In this document: piece after piece, positions 44,850-55,067 of the stretch
Numbering within the stretch: position 1 is the first letter of the stretch
Layout: each line of letters starts with the position of its first letter
NCBI GenBank assembly: GCA_029582165.1
Contig: CM055868.1
Span: forward strand, 23,559,891-23,623,890
Length of the DNA stretch: 64,000 nt
DNA from: Portulaca oleracea
Taxonomy: Eukaryota > Streptophyta > Magnoliopsida > Caryophyllales > Portulacaceae
Reading direction: 5' to 3'
Made by a program: the position numbers and the translations under genes
The notes under the pieces: generated by a model
What the model was told of the DNA's origin: nothing
The model's input: the letters and a program-made list of their open reading frames with translations, nothing else
Databases searched by the model: none

Positions 44850-46598
44850 TGTAACAGTGGTTTGTAAGACCTCGATTTTGTATCGTTCTCTCTCAGGGAG
44901 CTAGGGGCTTTAGCTAGAACTAATTGACTCTAGGTGAGGTTTAGGATCACAAGATAACAAGAGGTTTATGGTGATAAACAGAAAAAACAAAAGTATGGTT
45001 CAGTCAAATGGGAAACAATGGGTGTCGGGAGATTTCGGGACGCAAACGGTAATAAGGACGAGGGTTTCGCAATTAGAAAGCAACAAAATAGTAGAATCAA
45101 GTGACAATCCCGTTAGAATAAACCCACCGGATTTCCTTTTTCAAGGAAAACCCGGATTAACTTCCTACAAGCCCACCATGGACCCGGAGGGTTAAAGAAA
45201 CGGAACTCTCTAGTTAGCTTCTATTCACTTTCATGAATAGAATACTAACTATCTCATTTCCAACCTTCCAAATCAAGTGTTGGAGGTATCCAGGGACTTT
45301 CGCACCCAAATACATCCCACTTGAGGGAAGAATAGCAATGGGAAATTGATTCCACTACAAATTACCTCCTAAAATTGCTAACCCAAACCAAATAAACCAT
45401 TCACATCCTTAGTTTCTCCCTAACCCATAAATGTTCTAGCCTCTAATCATCTTAACTAACATGCTAACAATAATAATAACTTCATCCATGCTTAAAACAG
45501 AGAATCTAGATCATCAAAGCAACAATAGCAACAATCAACAAACACCAAGCAATCTAATAACAAAAACAGTGATTAAAGAGTAAATAGATGAACTAAAGAG
45601 AGTAAGAGTCAAGAAATGCTCATTAATTTGATGCCAAAGGAAGATGCTCCAGAATAATAAGAATCCAATGCTCCAAGATAAGATAAGTCTTCAAAACTTC
45701 AATAGAAATCCAATAGAATCCAGTGCAAAAGCAACAATCCAAGTATAATCACTCACTAATCACTAAGAACTCACTCTAATTGAAAGCTAAAATGTTGCTA
45801 ATTGAGAACTAAGATAGAATAATATTCTAGATAAGATGAGATCCCTGTCTAATTGTCCAAGTAGCAATATATACAAGCCAAGTTAGATACTCAAAACACA
45901 GCACTTCATTCAGCAAAAAACGCGTAATCTGCAGGGGACCATAGGTACGGTCTATGGGACCATAGCTACGGTCATGCGAAGCTCCTGTGCGATTTCTCTC
46001 TTCTTCGCAGCATCGTAGGTACGGTGTGTCTGGACCGTAGGTGCGGTCAAGCGAATCACGCTAGGCGATTCTTCTCCCCTTCGCAGCGTCGCAGGTGCGG
46101 TCTCCCAAGACCGTAGGTACGGTCTTGTTCGGGTACTTCACCTTTTGCACATGCCTTGGCACCACCACAGGTGCGATCTCCAGGACTGTAGGTACGGTCT
46201 CACTCGGGTAAGTTGGAGCTCTGGGCGTAGCGCCCGCTACGTAAAGGGTGACGGGGGCTACGCCTTGGTGCCTGTGACAACTATCAGATGAGAAGGGGTA
46301 GCGTCCGCTACGTCAAGGGTGGCGGGGGCTACCATGCAAATTCAGCAAAACTTTAACTTTTAAGCTGTTCGATATGTCCGACCATTATGCTTTCTTCGCC
46401 TTTGACTCGTTCAAGACCCCAGAAATCTCGGGATTCCCAAAATAGCTGCAAAATGGCCCTTTTTTCCATGTTTTGAGTAAAACCTCCAAAATCTACAAAA
46501 TAACCAAAAACAAATTAAAAGTTATAAAATAAAACCACAAAACGAGTCAAAAGCCTAAGAATTAAGGCGCTATTTAGACACAAAATTGGGTATAAACA
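44850..46598 (-). repeat. Element E 3' LTR (1749 bp)
   Basis: Plus strand TGTAACAGTGG to GTATAAACA. On the minus strand the TATA box is at 45867-45874. Upstream of it lie about ten palindromes of the GACCGTA-GG-TACGGTC and GTAGCG-type classes (45936-46335). Confidence 0.92.
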
Positions 46599-46611
46599 CC
46601 CCCCCACACTT
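46599..46611 (-). other. Element E polypurine tract
   Basis: The minus strand reads AAGTGTGGGGGGGTG next to the 3' LTR start TGTTTATACCC. Confidence 0.8.
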
Positions 46612-48051
46612 AAACTTTTGCTCGTCCCGAGCAGAACAAGACAAAAACAAATAAGAAATACTAAACACCAACTCCTCTGTCGTGGGAGGAAACGAGTGGA
46701 TTTAGCGTTGCACCAAGCCCTTTGAACCCCCCGGTAGCCCGGGTGGACGAGATGGGCTCGTGAGGGTTTGTAGCGGCTGTACCCACAAAAGCCAAAGAAA
46801 GAAGAAAAAGGGGAAAGAAAAAGAAGTGAAAACCGAAAAACGAAACAAAACTAAAGCAAACAAAATATTCCCGTCCCCAATCATGCACCTAGTTCCCCAA
46901 CCCACCTCAACAATGAATTGGAAGAAGCAAGTATAAACAAATTAAGACATGAAGGTTGGAAAACTGCCAATCTTTGAGATTTTGAACCAAAACACTTCCG
47001 AATGAGCAAAATACCTCGTGCATATGTGCAAGTGGGCTCTAGTCGGTCCTTCCTATCCTAAACCAGACAATCAGAGTTGTTCTCATGCTCAAGCTCGGGA
47101 TTATCTATCCTACTTCGCTCTTGGTTTTTCTTTCAACCTCTATTTCTTACTTCGCTGTTTTCTTTCTTTTTCTTTCTTTTTCTTCTCTTCTCTCTTTTTT
47201 TTCTGCTTTTTCTTGCTCTTTCTTACCATTCTTTTACTCAAATCTTTTTTTATTCTTTTTCTTGCTTCGCTCTTTTCTTTCTTTTCAAAACCTACACTCT
47301 TTTTTTTCCACTCAATCCATTTTGTGTCTTTTAGAGCGTCGGTGTCAGGTTTTGCGGGATTTAAGTACCGGCCTTCGCAAAGGGTTTACCCTCCCTGTTG
47401 GGTTTCTCCATACGTGAGTCATTGCACTTAAGGGGCATAGGGTGCCGATCCACCCAAACCAACCCATGACGGTAGGGCCGACAGTAATTAATTAATTCAT
47501 TAATTAAGAGCTTAAGCAATTGAACAACTAGAACCGTCCAACTTAGGTAAGAAGACACAGTCAAAGCATCTAAGATTTGAGGATTCCGCTTTCCCATTCC
47601 ATGCAGAGGTCTAATAGAGATAAGTCATGGCAAAAACCCTTCCTAAGGCCCATCATTATTCATACCGGTCGCTTCTAACTAACTGAATCAGCCGATTAGA
47701 CAACTATCTACACAACTGTTACGGAAACATCTTCAAAAAGAAAAGAAAGAAACTTTTGAGTTTTTCACAATATTTCTCCCCTTTTTACTGTTTCACAAAC
47801 AAATGTTTTTCAAAATTTTCAAAATTTTGGCCAAATCTAAAAAGCAGAAACAAAAAGACTAGGTGATCTACCCTTGAAACAAATATCTCCCCCCCCCCCC
47901 CCCCGCCACACACTTAAAACTTCACAATGTCCTTATTGTGGGAAGGTGTCACATGAAAAGGGTAGAGAACCTACAAAAACAAACAAACAAGAACAACTAG
48001 CATATATAAAAGTGGTGGCGACCCGAGCCCACACGGCTCCAACAACAATAT
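46612..48051 (-). other. Element E 3' non-coding region, part 1
   Basis: No ORF. Contains a pyrimidine-rich plus-strand tract (47128-47305) and a run of 16 C (47889-47904) followed by GCCACACACTTAAA. On the minus strand that reads as a second purine tract resembling the one at the LTR. Confidence 0.6.
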
Positions 48052-48151
48052 TGTAACACCCCGGGTGGTATATGGTTAAAGTGTGGCTTAAAAGTATTGA
48101 AATGACTACTCATATCACCAAGGTGCACCTTCTTTTATGGTAGCTCATCCG

Positions 48152-48220
48152 TTGGGAACTCCTCAGTAAAGCGTGCTTGGCTGGGAGTACTCAAAGGATG
48201 GGTGACCTCCTGGGAAGTTT
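48152..48220 (+). ncRNA. 5S rRNA-like segment in the Cassandra 5' LTR
   Basis: Same layout, with the A-box changed at one base (AGTAAAGCGTGCTTGG, 48165-48180). The C-box GGATGGGTGACCTCCTGG is intact from 48196. Confidence 0.85.
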
Positions 48221-48582
48221 TCTCAGGCAACGTGTGAGCGAGGACGAAGCACGCTGGAAAGACTCGTGGTGATTTGTGGGGTCAGTCAGCGATCCTTGAA
48301 GCAGTTATCGGTAATGTCCGCGGCCCGGGAAGGGGTCGGGGCGTTACAGATGGTATCAGAGCCGACCCGCGACCATGAGCTACGCCAGTGGACAGGAGAG
48401 CCATGGGCAGTCACCTAGCGGGGCAAAGATTCTGGAGTGTATTGTGTGGCACAACGAGGACGTTGTGCGCTTAAGTGGGGGTGATTGTAACACCCCGGGT
48501 ATATGGTTAAAGTGTGGCTTAAAAGTATTGAAATGACTACTCATATCACCAAGGTGCACCTTCTTTTATGCTAGCTTATCCG

Positions 48583-48650
48583 TTGGGAACTCCTCAGTTA
48601 AGCGTGCTTGGCTGGGAGTACTCAAAGGATGGGTGACCTCCTGGGAAGTT
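48583..48650 (+). ncRNA. 5S rRNA-like segment in the Cassandra 3' LTR
   Basis: AGTTAAGCGTGCTTGG (48596-48611) is the 5S A-box and GGATGGGTGACCTCCTGG (48627-48644) the C-box. It is the better preserved of the two copies. It is a pol III-promoter-bearing LTR segment, not a genuine 5S gene. Confidence 0.85.
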
Positions 48651-48779
48651 TTCCCAGGCAACGTGTGAGCGAGGACGAAGCACGCTGGAAAGACTCGTGG
48701 TGATTTGTGGGGTCAGTCATCGATCCTTGAAGCAGTTATCGGTAATGTCCGCGGCCCGGGAAGGGGTCGGGGCGTTACA

Positions 48780-49538
48780 AATATAATCCCAACATAAACA
48801 CTCAAAGGGGTTCGCCACCCAAAAGATAATCAAGCATGCGACGGATCCTGATGATAATTTACATAGGAAAGAGTAAGGTGGAAAGATATTACCTCGAGCT
48901 CTTCCAAAATGTTCAAGCCGTGATCCGAAGTCGTCGTTCAAGTGAATCACAATGAGATTAGAGAAAAAGGACGACTTTATACATGATAAAATCCACATGC
49001 TAGATCGATAACAAAATTAAGGAAAAACTGACAAACTAAACTGCTAAACAAAAAGAACTAAAAAGAAGACAAGAAAACTATAAACAAAATGTACATTGCC
49101 AATGACATACCTTATCCCCGAATCTCACTCATTGAGGCGGCAAATAAGGGTGAAACTCGACTCAAACTGACCAAACCAACTTAATTCATTTCATTTTCAT
49201 TAGAACAACTATTCATTACATGCCCAACTGACCATACATAACCAAAATACGCCCAACACAAGGCTAAATAAACCACCACCAACCCAAAAGAACAACCATC
49301 ATCCGACCAAAACAACCCGACTACAACCAAAAGACAGCCATCACAAACCATCCCCCAACATCCTAGAAAACAACACCAAGGTAAGCTAAAATAACCCGAG
49401 ACGCCTACACGCCAAAACAACAAAGCCTTCCCATCCAAACCCCTATGAAGCACCCCCCACTCTTATATTTCACACAGTAAAGTATGTAAAGACAATGACA
49501 AAGATCGAGTGGGGGCGGGGACGCTTAGATACAATCAA
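48780..49538 (-). other. Element E 3' non-coding region, part 2
   Basis: Between the Cassandra insertion and the end of the env-position ORF. AT- and A-rich; no feature recognised. Confidence 0.5.
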
Positions 49539-50120
49539 TCATGTGGATCCTCCCGGAGGAGGATGGGGTTGGAGTTGCGATTGGATGCCAACAAGAATTT
49601 CTTGTTGGGCCTCAAGCAGTCCTTGCAAATTTTCGATCAAGCTTTGTTGGTTTTGAATGAGTTCTTGCTGCTCTTGGAACTCATTGCGTAACTCTTGAAG
49701 TTGATTATTGATACGTTCCAAAGTGGTATCTCCGGCTTGGTTTGGTCCAACTTCCCTATGCTCTCCTTCTTCCTTTTCCTCATCTTCCTTGGCTTCTTCT
49801 TCACTCTCCTCCACGGGCTCCCAAGGACCACCCACCACATGGCGGCTCTCATGCTTTTGGCCACACGACCAATTGCGTTGGTCGGTGACGTCTAACCACT
49901 CTTCAGCATGATCATGATCCAAATGGATCGGAACACTATGGGAGTCGTAGACGTGGCGGTAGAGTGTCTCCGTTTTGTACTTGTCCAAAAATTCCATCTT
50001 CCGCAAGCAAACACCATCAATGGGGTCGGGAAAGTACCGTGGAGTCCATTTGGCAAGATAGAACTCAAAGCCCTGCTTCTTGAGGAAATGACATATTATA
50101 TGTCCGATGCCAATGGTCAT
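49539..50120 (-). pseudogene. Element E env-position ORF, C-terminal part (193 codons)
   Basis: On the minus strand from ATG 50120 it reads MTIGIGHIICHFLKKQG, a conserved-looking segment (LAKWTPRYFPDPIDG), an acidic stretch (EEAKEDEEKEEGEH), then a strong glutamine/leucine-rich coiled coil (about residues 130-185). There is no signal peptide or transmembrane helix, so there is no sign of an envelope protein. It continues 50297-50896 after a frame break. By position and style it corresponds to the ORF Athila elements carry between pol and the 3' LTR; its function is not known to me. Confidence 0.7.
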
Positions 50121-50296
50121 ATTACGGGTTTCAATGCTGATTTCTCGAAGACAGTGAAGAATACATGAACCGGTGTTTATACGGCAACCATTGATTGCAT
50201 TGAAGATGATGAAGAGATCGTCCTTGCGAATGTTTGACCGTCTAGTATCGCGGCCAAAGACGGAGCTTCAAATGATCCGGTGAAAGAGGCGAATAC

Positions 50297-50896
50297 TCAA
50301 GTTGCAAAAATCTCGGGCTTTCGAATTGCGCAATGGACTTTTAGTTGACGAGTCCGAGTCTTGGGATATCTTCTTCGCCAACAGGTGAGAGCCTTCATTG
50401 CTTCTTGCTCGTCGAACCTTACGCATTCACCATCGGAAAGACCATCCAATGGAAAACCGAGAGCGTTGCAAAGATCTTGAACCGTACATTCCACTTCCTT
50501 CTTGGCAACAATGTAGGTAAAGGTGGCCTTAGATGTGTAATCCTCTCTAACCACTAGAGAGCTCAAGAATTCGAGCTCCGGTTGGTCAACAATAGGCTCG
50601 TTGATGGTGGCAAAGATTTCCCAACCCATGACCTTGATGAAATAGTCCATGCTTGGATTGCAATACAAATCCTTTGCCGTTTCTTCATGGTACAAATCAG
50701 GAGCAAAAATTTTCCGTTGCTTCAACCGTGCATACCTCTCCTTGTGCATATCATCCCTAAAGGTGACCTTCACCTTTGGGTCGCATTGAATCAAAGAAGC
50801 GGGTTGAGCCTTGTAAGGGGCCTTATCGGGCTCTTCTGACATAGAAGGAGGAGGGGTCGGTTCTTTCTCAGTTCGGGATCGCTTGGTTGGACCCAT
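50297..50896 (-). pseudogene. Element E env-position ORF, N-terminal part (199 codons)
   Basis: ATG at 50896 on the minus strand (MGPTKRSRTEKEPTPPP). A basic, proline-rich start is followed by a folded-looking domain (KERYARLKQRKIFAPDLY, MDYFIKVMGWEIFATI, EVECTVQDLCNALGFPLDGL). It is similar in style to Athila ORF proteins that follow or precede pol. It ends at 50297; about 175 bp later the frame of 49539-50120 continues, so at least one frameshift or stop separates the two. No enzymatic motif is visible. Confidence 0.7.
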
Positions 50897-51416
50897 TGAA
50901 GCATACAAAGAGCAATAACAACCACAATAGGCACAAAAATGTCTAAACTCCTAGGGTTTCCACCAAGAACTCCACTAACCACACTCCAAACACAATTTCA
51001 CAACCAACCTCAACCAATTCAACACCCCCAAGCCTCAACCAAGAACACTCAACAATATCCCAAGAAGTAAATGGCGAACTTGTGCATAAAATCAACCAAA
51101 ATTAGCAAGAAAAACGAACTTTGATGCTTCAAAATACAAGGGATACCTGAGTTTAGGACTTGGAGACTTTTTCTTGCAATTTTCGAACCCCAAGAGGAAC
51201 CCTACCCAAAATTCGCACTTGAAGAGCTCCACTAAAGGCACGAAAATGGAGAAGTTGCACTACTAGGGCAAAGTTTCGCAGGGTTGGTGAGTGGGGAGGA
51301 TGAATTTGTGAGGGATTTGAGTGATTGGGACCAAGGGATTTAGGGTTTAGAGGGAGGAAAGGGTTTTTCGAGTGAGGGAGAAGGAAAAGAAATGAGTGAA
51401 AATGAGGGAGAATAGG
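50897..51416 (-). other. Leader-like stretch between the internal promoter module and the env-position ORF
   Basis: About 520 bp, pyrimidine-rich on the minus strand, with no convincing ORF. It looks like a transcript leader for the downstream ORF; inferred from position. Confidence 0.45.
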
Positions 51417-51660
51417 ATATAAACCCTGACACATTTCGCTGTTGTTCGACATACCATAGGTACGGTAACATGGACCGTAGGTGCGGTCTTCTGCGGGCAA
51501 AATCCTGGAACAAAAATTGTTGTCCTGTGACCGTAGGTTCGGTGCAGCCCACCGTAGGTGCGGTATAGCTTCTGGGCAAAAAATTGCGAAAATTGTCATA
51601 GCAAGACCATAGCTGCGGTGCAACCCACCGCAGGTGCGGTCCTCTACGGCCTCTCCCCTG
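51417..51660 (-). promoter_or_regulatory. Internal palindrome array with TATA-like box ahead of the env-position ORF
   Basis: At least six palindromic motifs of the LTR type occur between 51449 and 51650, for example ACCATAGGTACGGT (51453-51466), GACCGTAGGTGCGGTC (51474-51489) and ACCGCAGGTGCGGTC near 51627. A TATA-like box (minus GTTTATATC, 51417-51423) lies about 30 bp downstream. The motifs are those of the E/F LTR promoter region, here placed between pol and the env-position ORF and in the right orientation to drive it. Confidence 0.55.
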
Positions 51661-52165
51661 CACCTACAAGACTCAAAGACTTGGAAAAAATGTTAAGTCC
51701 TAGAATTCTACTCTCTCATTATCAACCCTCTTTTCTTACTCACTCATAAACTTTCAAGAACATCTTTCAACACTCAAAACCACCATGAATCACTTCCTTC
51801 ACAAATTTTCTTCTCACCCTCGATTTTTTCTACTTTCTCAATTTTTTTTCTTTTTCTCAAACTTTAACAAAACAAAACAAAAACATTAGGACAAAAGAAA
51901 TAAAAACGCAGAAAATAAAAGAAAACAGTAAAGTAGGGGAAGTAACTTGTACCTCTCCCGGATGCTTGTTTAAGGTCCTAGCTCGACCTAATCCATTCTT
52001 TTAACCTTCAAAGTTGGCGACGAACACCACAATGGTCTACGCATACTCCTCACCCATAATGTATGGCCTAACCCTTGATGAATTGACTTTGAAACATTCC
52101 CCCTTTGCATTCTTAAGTTCAACAACCCCGGCGGGAAGGATCCTTACTATTTCAAAGCGCCCGGA
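51661..52165 (-). other. Element E spacer after pol
   Basis: Non-coding, between the pol remnant and the internal palindrome array. Nothing recognised. Confidence 0.5.
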
Positions 52166-54047
52166 CTACCTCGATCTCAGCATCCCGGAAAATAGTTTGA
52201 GCCTCGAATTGAAGATAAGGACTCTAACACCCACCACAAACTCGCGACGGTTCAATCTTTTATCGTGCCATGCTTTGGTTCGCTCTTTGTAGATCCTATT
52301 ATTTTCATAGGCATGACGTCGCAACTCTTCAAGCTCCTCCAATTGAAATAAACGACTTGCCCCGGCTGCCTTGAGATCATAATTCAATTTCTTGATCGCC
52401 CACATTGTCTTGTGCTCAAGTTCTAAGGGAAAATGGCATGCTTTCCCGTAGACAAGACGGTACGGAGTAGTCCCAATCGGCATTTTGAAGGCGGTGCGAT
52501 ATGCCCACAAGACATCATCTAATTTCTCCTCCCAATCTCTTCTTGAGGAACTAACCGTCTTCTCCAAAATCTCCTTAATAGCATGATTTGAAATCTCTAC
52601 TTGACCTTGCGTTTGAGGGTGATAGGGGAGTCCTCTCTTGTGATAGATACCCACCGAATAAGCCTCGGCTTCGTTTCTTTCTTCCCCATCAAATATTTAA
52701 TCGCAGCATGGTCCGTGTAAACCACCACCTTGGAAAACATAAGGTATTACCGAAATTTGTTGAGAGCAAAGATGATAGCCAAAAGCTCCTTCTTTGTGGT
52801 CGTGTAATTTTTCTGTGCACTATCAAGCGCATGGCTTGCATAGTAGATGACTCTTGGCTTCTTCTCTATGGTTTGAGCCAAACACACTCCCACAGCGAAA
52901 TCGCTTGCATCGGCCATGATTTTGAAAGGTGGTGTCCAATCCGGAGGTTGAACTACCGGAGCGGAAATCACGGCTTGCTTTAACCTATAAAAAGACTCAA
53001 GGCATTCATCAGTAAAAGAGAATGGGGCATCCTTGCACAAGAGATCAGTTAAAGGACGAGCGATTTTTGAAAAATCCTTGATGAGCTGGCGGTAAAGGTA
53101 TGGCCAAGGAAGCTACGCATCCCCTTAACAGAAACCAGGGGTGGTAGGCGCTCTATCACTTCAACTTTTGCCTTGCCCACTTCGATGCCTCTCGAAGAAC
53201 TCAAATGTCCTAACACAATACCTTCTTCCACCATGAAGTGGCATTTTTCCCAATTCAACACTAAGTCAACTTCCTCACAACGGATTAGAACTTTCTCCAA
53301 ATTCACCAAACAATCATCAAAGGTATTACCATAGACAGAAAAATCGTCTATAAAGACTTCCATACATTGTTCAATGAAATCACTAAAAATAGCAATTATG
53401 CAACGTCGAAATGTTCCCGGTGCATTACACAACCCAAAAGGCATACGTCGATAAGCAAATGTACCATACGGGCAAGTGAAAGTAGTTTTTTCTTGATGCG
53501 CGAGATGGATTGGAATTTGAAAAAAACCCGAGTACCCATATAAAAAACAGATATATGAGTGACCCGCCAACCTCTCCAACATCTGGTCAATAAAGGGGAG
53601 AGGGAAATGGTCCTTCTTTGTTACTTTGTTTAATTGGCGGTAATCAATGCACATCCGCTATCCGGTGACAGTTCGGGTACTAACTAGTTCATTCTTTTCA
53701 TTGTCAATCACAGTCATCCCACCCTTCTTAGGTACACACTGAACCGGGCTTACCCATTCACTATTTGCGATGGGGAAGATGATCCCAGCAGCTAACAACT
53801 TAACTACTTCCTTCTTGACCACCTCTTGCATATTAGGGTTTAATCGACGTCGGGGTTGCCTAGTTGGTTTTGCATCCTCTAACAAATCAATTGAATGCAT
53901 GCATATAGAAGGGGACAAACCTTTCAAATCCTCAATTTTATAACCTAATGCACCCCTATGCTTTCTAAGAAAATCAAGCAACTTGGACAAATCAGAATCA
54001 TGCAATTTAGCATTCACAATAACAGGAGAAGACGTCTCATCATCCAA
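52166..54047 (-). pseudogene. pol: Element E pol remnant (RT, RNase H, truncated integrase)
   Basis: Minus strand. RT N-terminal part (54047-53658: RRRLNPNMQEVVKKEV, WVSPVQCVPKKGGM), TAG at 53658-53660 where relatives have Trp, then RT palm (53654-53049: MCIDYRQLNK, TCPYGTFAYRRMPFGLCNAP, FIDDFSVYG). RNase H follows (53040-52750, MADASDFAVG), with a stop at 52747-52749 and a tail to KPRLIRW. There the sequence jumps straight to the integrase end ([20 protein letters not shown], 52654). The zinc finger and the first two catalytic Asp are deleted; only the Glu of the triad remains. Motif style is Athila. Confidence 0.88.
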
Positions 54048-54269
54048 GAAAGCATACTGTAGGGAAGGGGGTAAAGGTTTAAGCTCTAAAGGAATAGAGG
54101 ATTTAGTTTAGGAAGAAGACATACCCTTGTAGATCGCATCTTGAATCTCCATACACTCAATATGAGGCTTATCAATAGTAATCTCCTCATGCGTGGGTGA
54201 TGAATCAAGAAGGTTGGTGAAGAACGTAACATCGCTGTCGTCGGTCTCGAATTGGAAAGATTCTAAGAG
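54048..54269 (-). pseudogene. Element E protease-RT linker remnant
   Basis: Minus-strand reading contains [11 protein letters not shown] and PLELKPLPPSLQYAFLDD, the usual link between Athila protease and RT, with a stop near 54110. Confidence 0.6.
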
Positions 54270-55063
54270 TCAAGCTCCCAAAGGATCATCGCAAGTGGAC
54301 TCAAGTAGATGAGATTCCTCAATATATTCATCAACATGGAACTCCATCATATCGATAGCATAACATGAGTCCCCATACGAAGGACCTTTAAAGTACCCCT
54401 CGAGGTTGAAAATGATGCTTTCATCACCGACATTCAACGACATACTCCCATCCTTCACATCTAATATCGCTCCCCCCATGGCAAGGAACGACGTTCCGAA
54501 AATGATAGGTACCTCTTGAGCTGCCTTTACTTGCCTCGTAGTCTCTTCCAAGGCCTTCTTCTGTTGCATCTCTAGAACGACATTCATGAGAAATTTAATA
54601 GTAGGATTGCTTTCTAGAGAAGGACCTCCATCTTTTTTACCACGGCCGCCTCCCCAATGTGGAGAGTTTTGAGATAACTCATGGAGAAACACATTTGCTT
54701 CTTCCGCCGTCTTATTGAGGAACATGCCACCCGAGGCATAATCAATGGATTCTCGTAAAGAACTACTCAGTCCGGAATAAAAATGATGCAATAATAGCCA
54801 ATCCTCAAGATTGTGGTGAGACACCTCCATTGGAGAACCTTGAATCTCCCCCATGCTTCGAATAATGACTCATCAGACTCTTGCTTGAAACTCATAATGG
54901 CTTGCCTCAACCGACACGTCTCATCATTGGGGAAAAACATTTGAAGAAAGTCGCGGCTGAGGGAATCCCATGTAGAATAGGTACCCGGCGGACACGTGTT
55001 GAGCCACAATAGTGCTTTCCCCTTCAAAGTGAGAGGGAAAAACTTCAGCTTCAACGGCGCCAT
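54270..55063 (-). pseudogene. gag: Element E gag-protease remnant with internal deletions
   Basis: The primer site runs straight into mid-gag: the minus strand at 55063 reads MAPLKLKFFPLTLKGKALLWL, so the leader and Gag N-terminus are deleted, joined at a short GTTGAAG match. Gag continues (FFPNDETCRLRQA, EAWGRFK), frameshifts near 54840, then HHNLEDWLLLHHFYSGL, HELSQNSPHWG. After VKAAQE it jumps to the end of the protease (VPIIFGTSFLAMGGAILDVKDGSMSLN), so the zinc knuckle and protease active site are gone. F has the undeleted form of both junctions. Confidence 0.85.
55052..55062 (-). other. Element E primer-binding site
   Basis: TGGCGCCGTTG on the minus strand, 5 bp from the LTR; the Asp-tRNA type typical of Athila/Tat elements. 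Its 3' part is cut by the leader deletion. Confidence 0.85.
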
Positions 55064-55067
55064 TTTG

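Larger units (their letters stand above)
48052..48779 (+). mobile_element. Cassandra-type TRIM with 5S rRNA-like LTRs, complete
   Basis: A perfect AATAT duplication (48047-48051, 48780-48784) flanks it. LTRs 48052-48348 (297 bp) and 48486-48779 (294 bp) run TGTAACACCCC to GCGTTACA and differ by about five substitutions and one 3-bp indel. The 137-bp interior has a Met-tRNA primer site (TGGTATCAGAGCC, 48351-48363) and a polypurine tract (48474-48485) and no ORF. Each LTR contains a segment like plant 5S rRNA (about 48152-48220 and 48583-48650) with the pol III internal control boxes. These are the defining features of Cassandra elements. It is inserted in the 3' non-coding part of E, against E's orientation. 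Confidence 0.95.

Noticed and set aside
46661..46905. Short hydrophobic minus-strand ORFs near the E 3' LTR
   Set aside because: They arise from low-complexity A/G-rich DNA and overlap each other in two frames.
47018..47431. Phenylalanine-rich ORF of 137 codons
   Set aside because: It is a translation of a T-rich tract (47128-47305) in the 3' non-coding part of E, on the opposite strand.
48052..48779. Tandem 5S rRNA gene repeats
   Set aside because: Only the 3' part of 5S is similar, and the copies sit in LTRs with primer site, polypurine tract and a target duplication: a Cassandra element.
49539..50896. A viral envelope gene in the Athila element
   Set aside because: No signal peptide, transmembrane helix or fusion motif is visible; only the position matches. 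Described as an env-position ORF.
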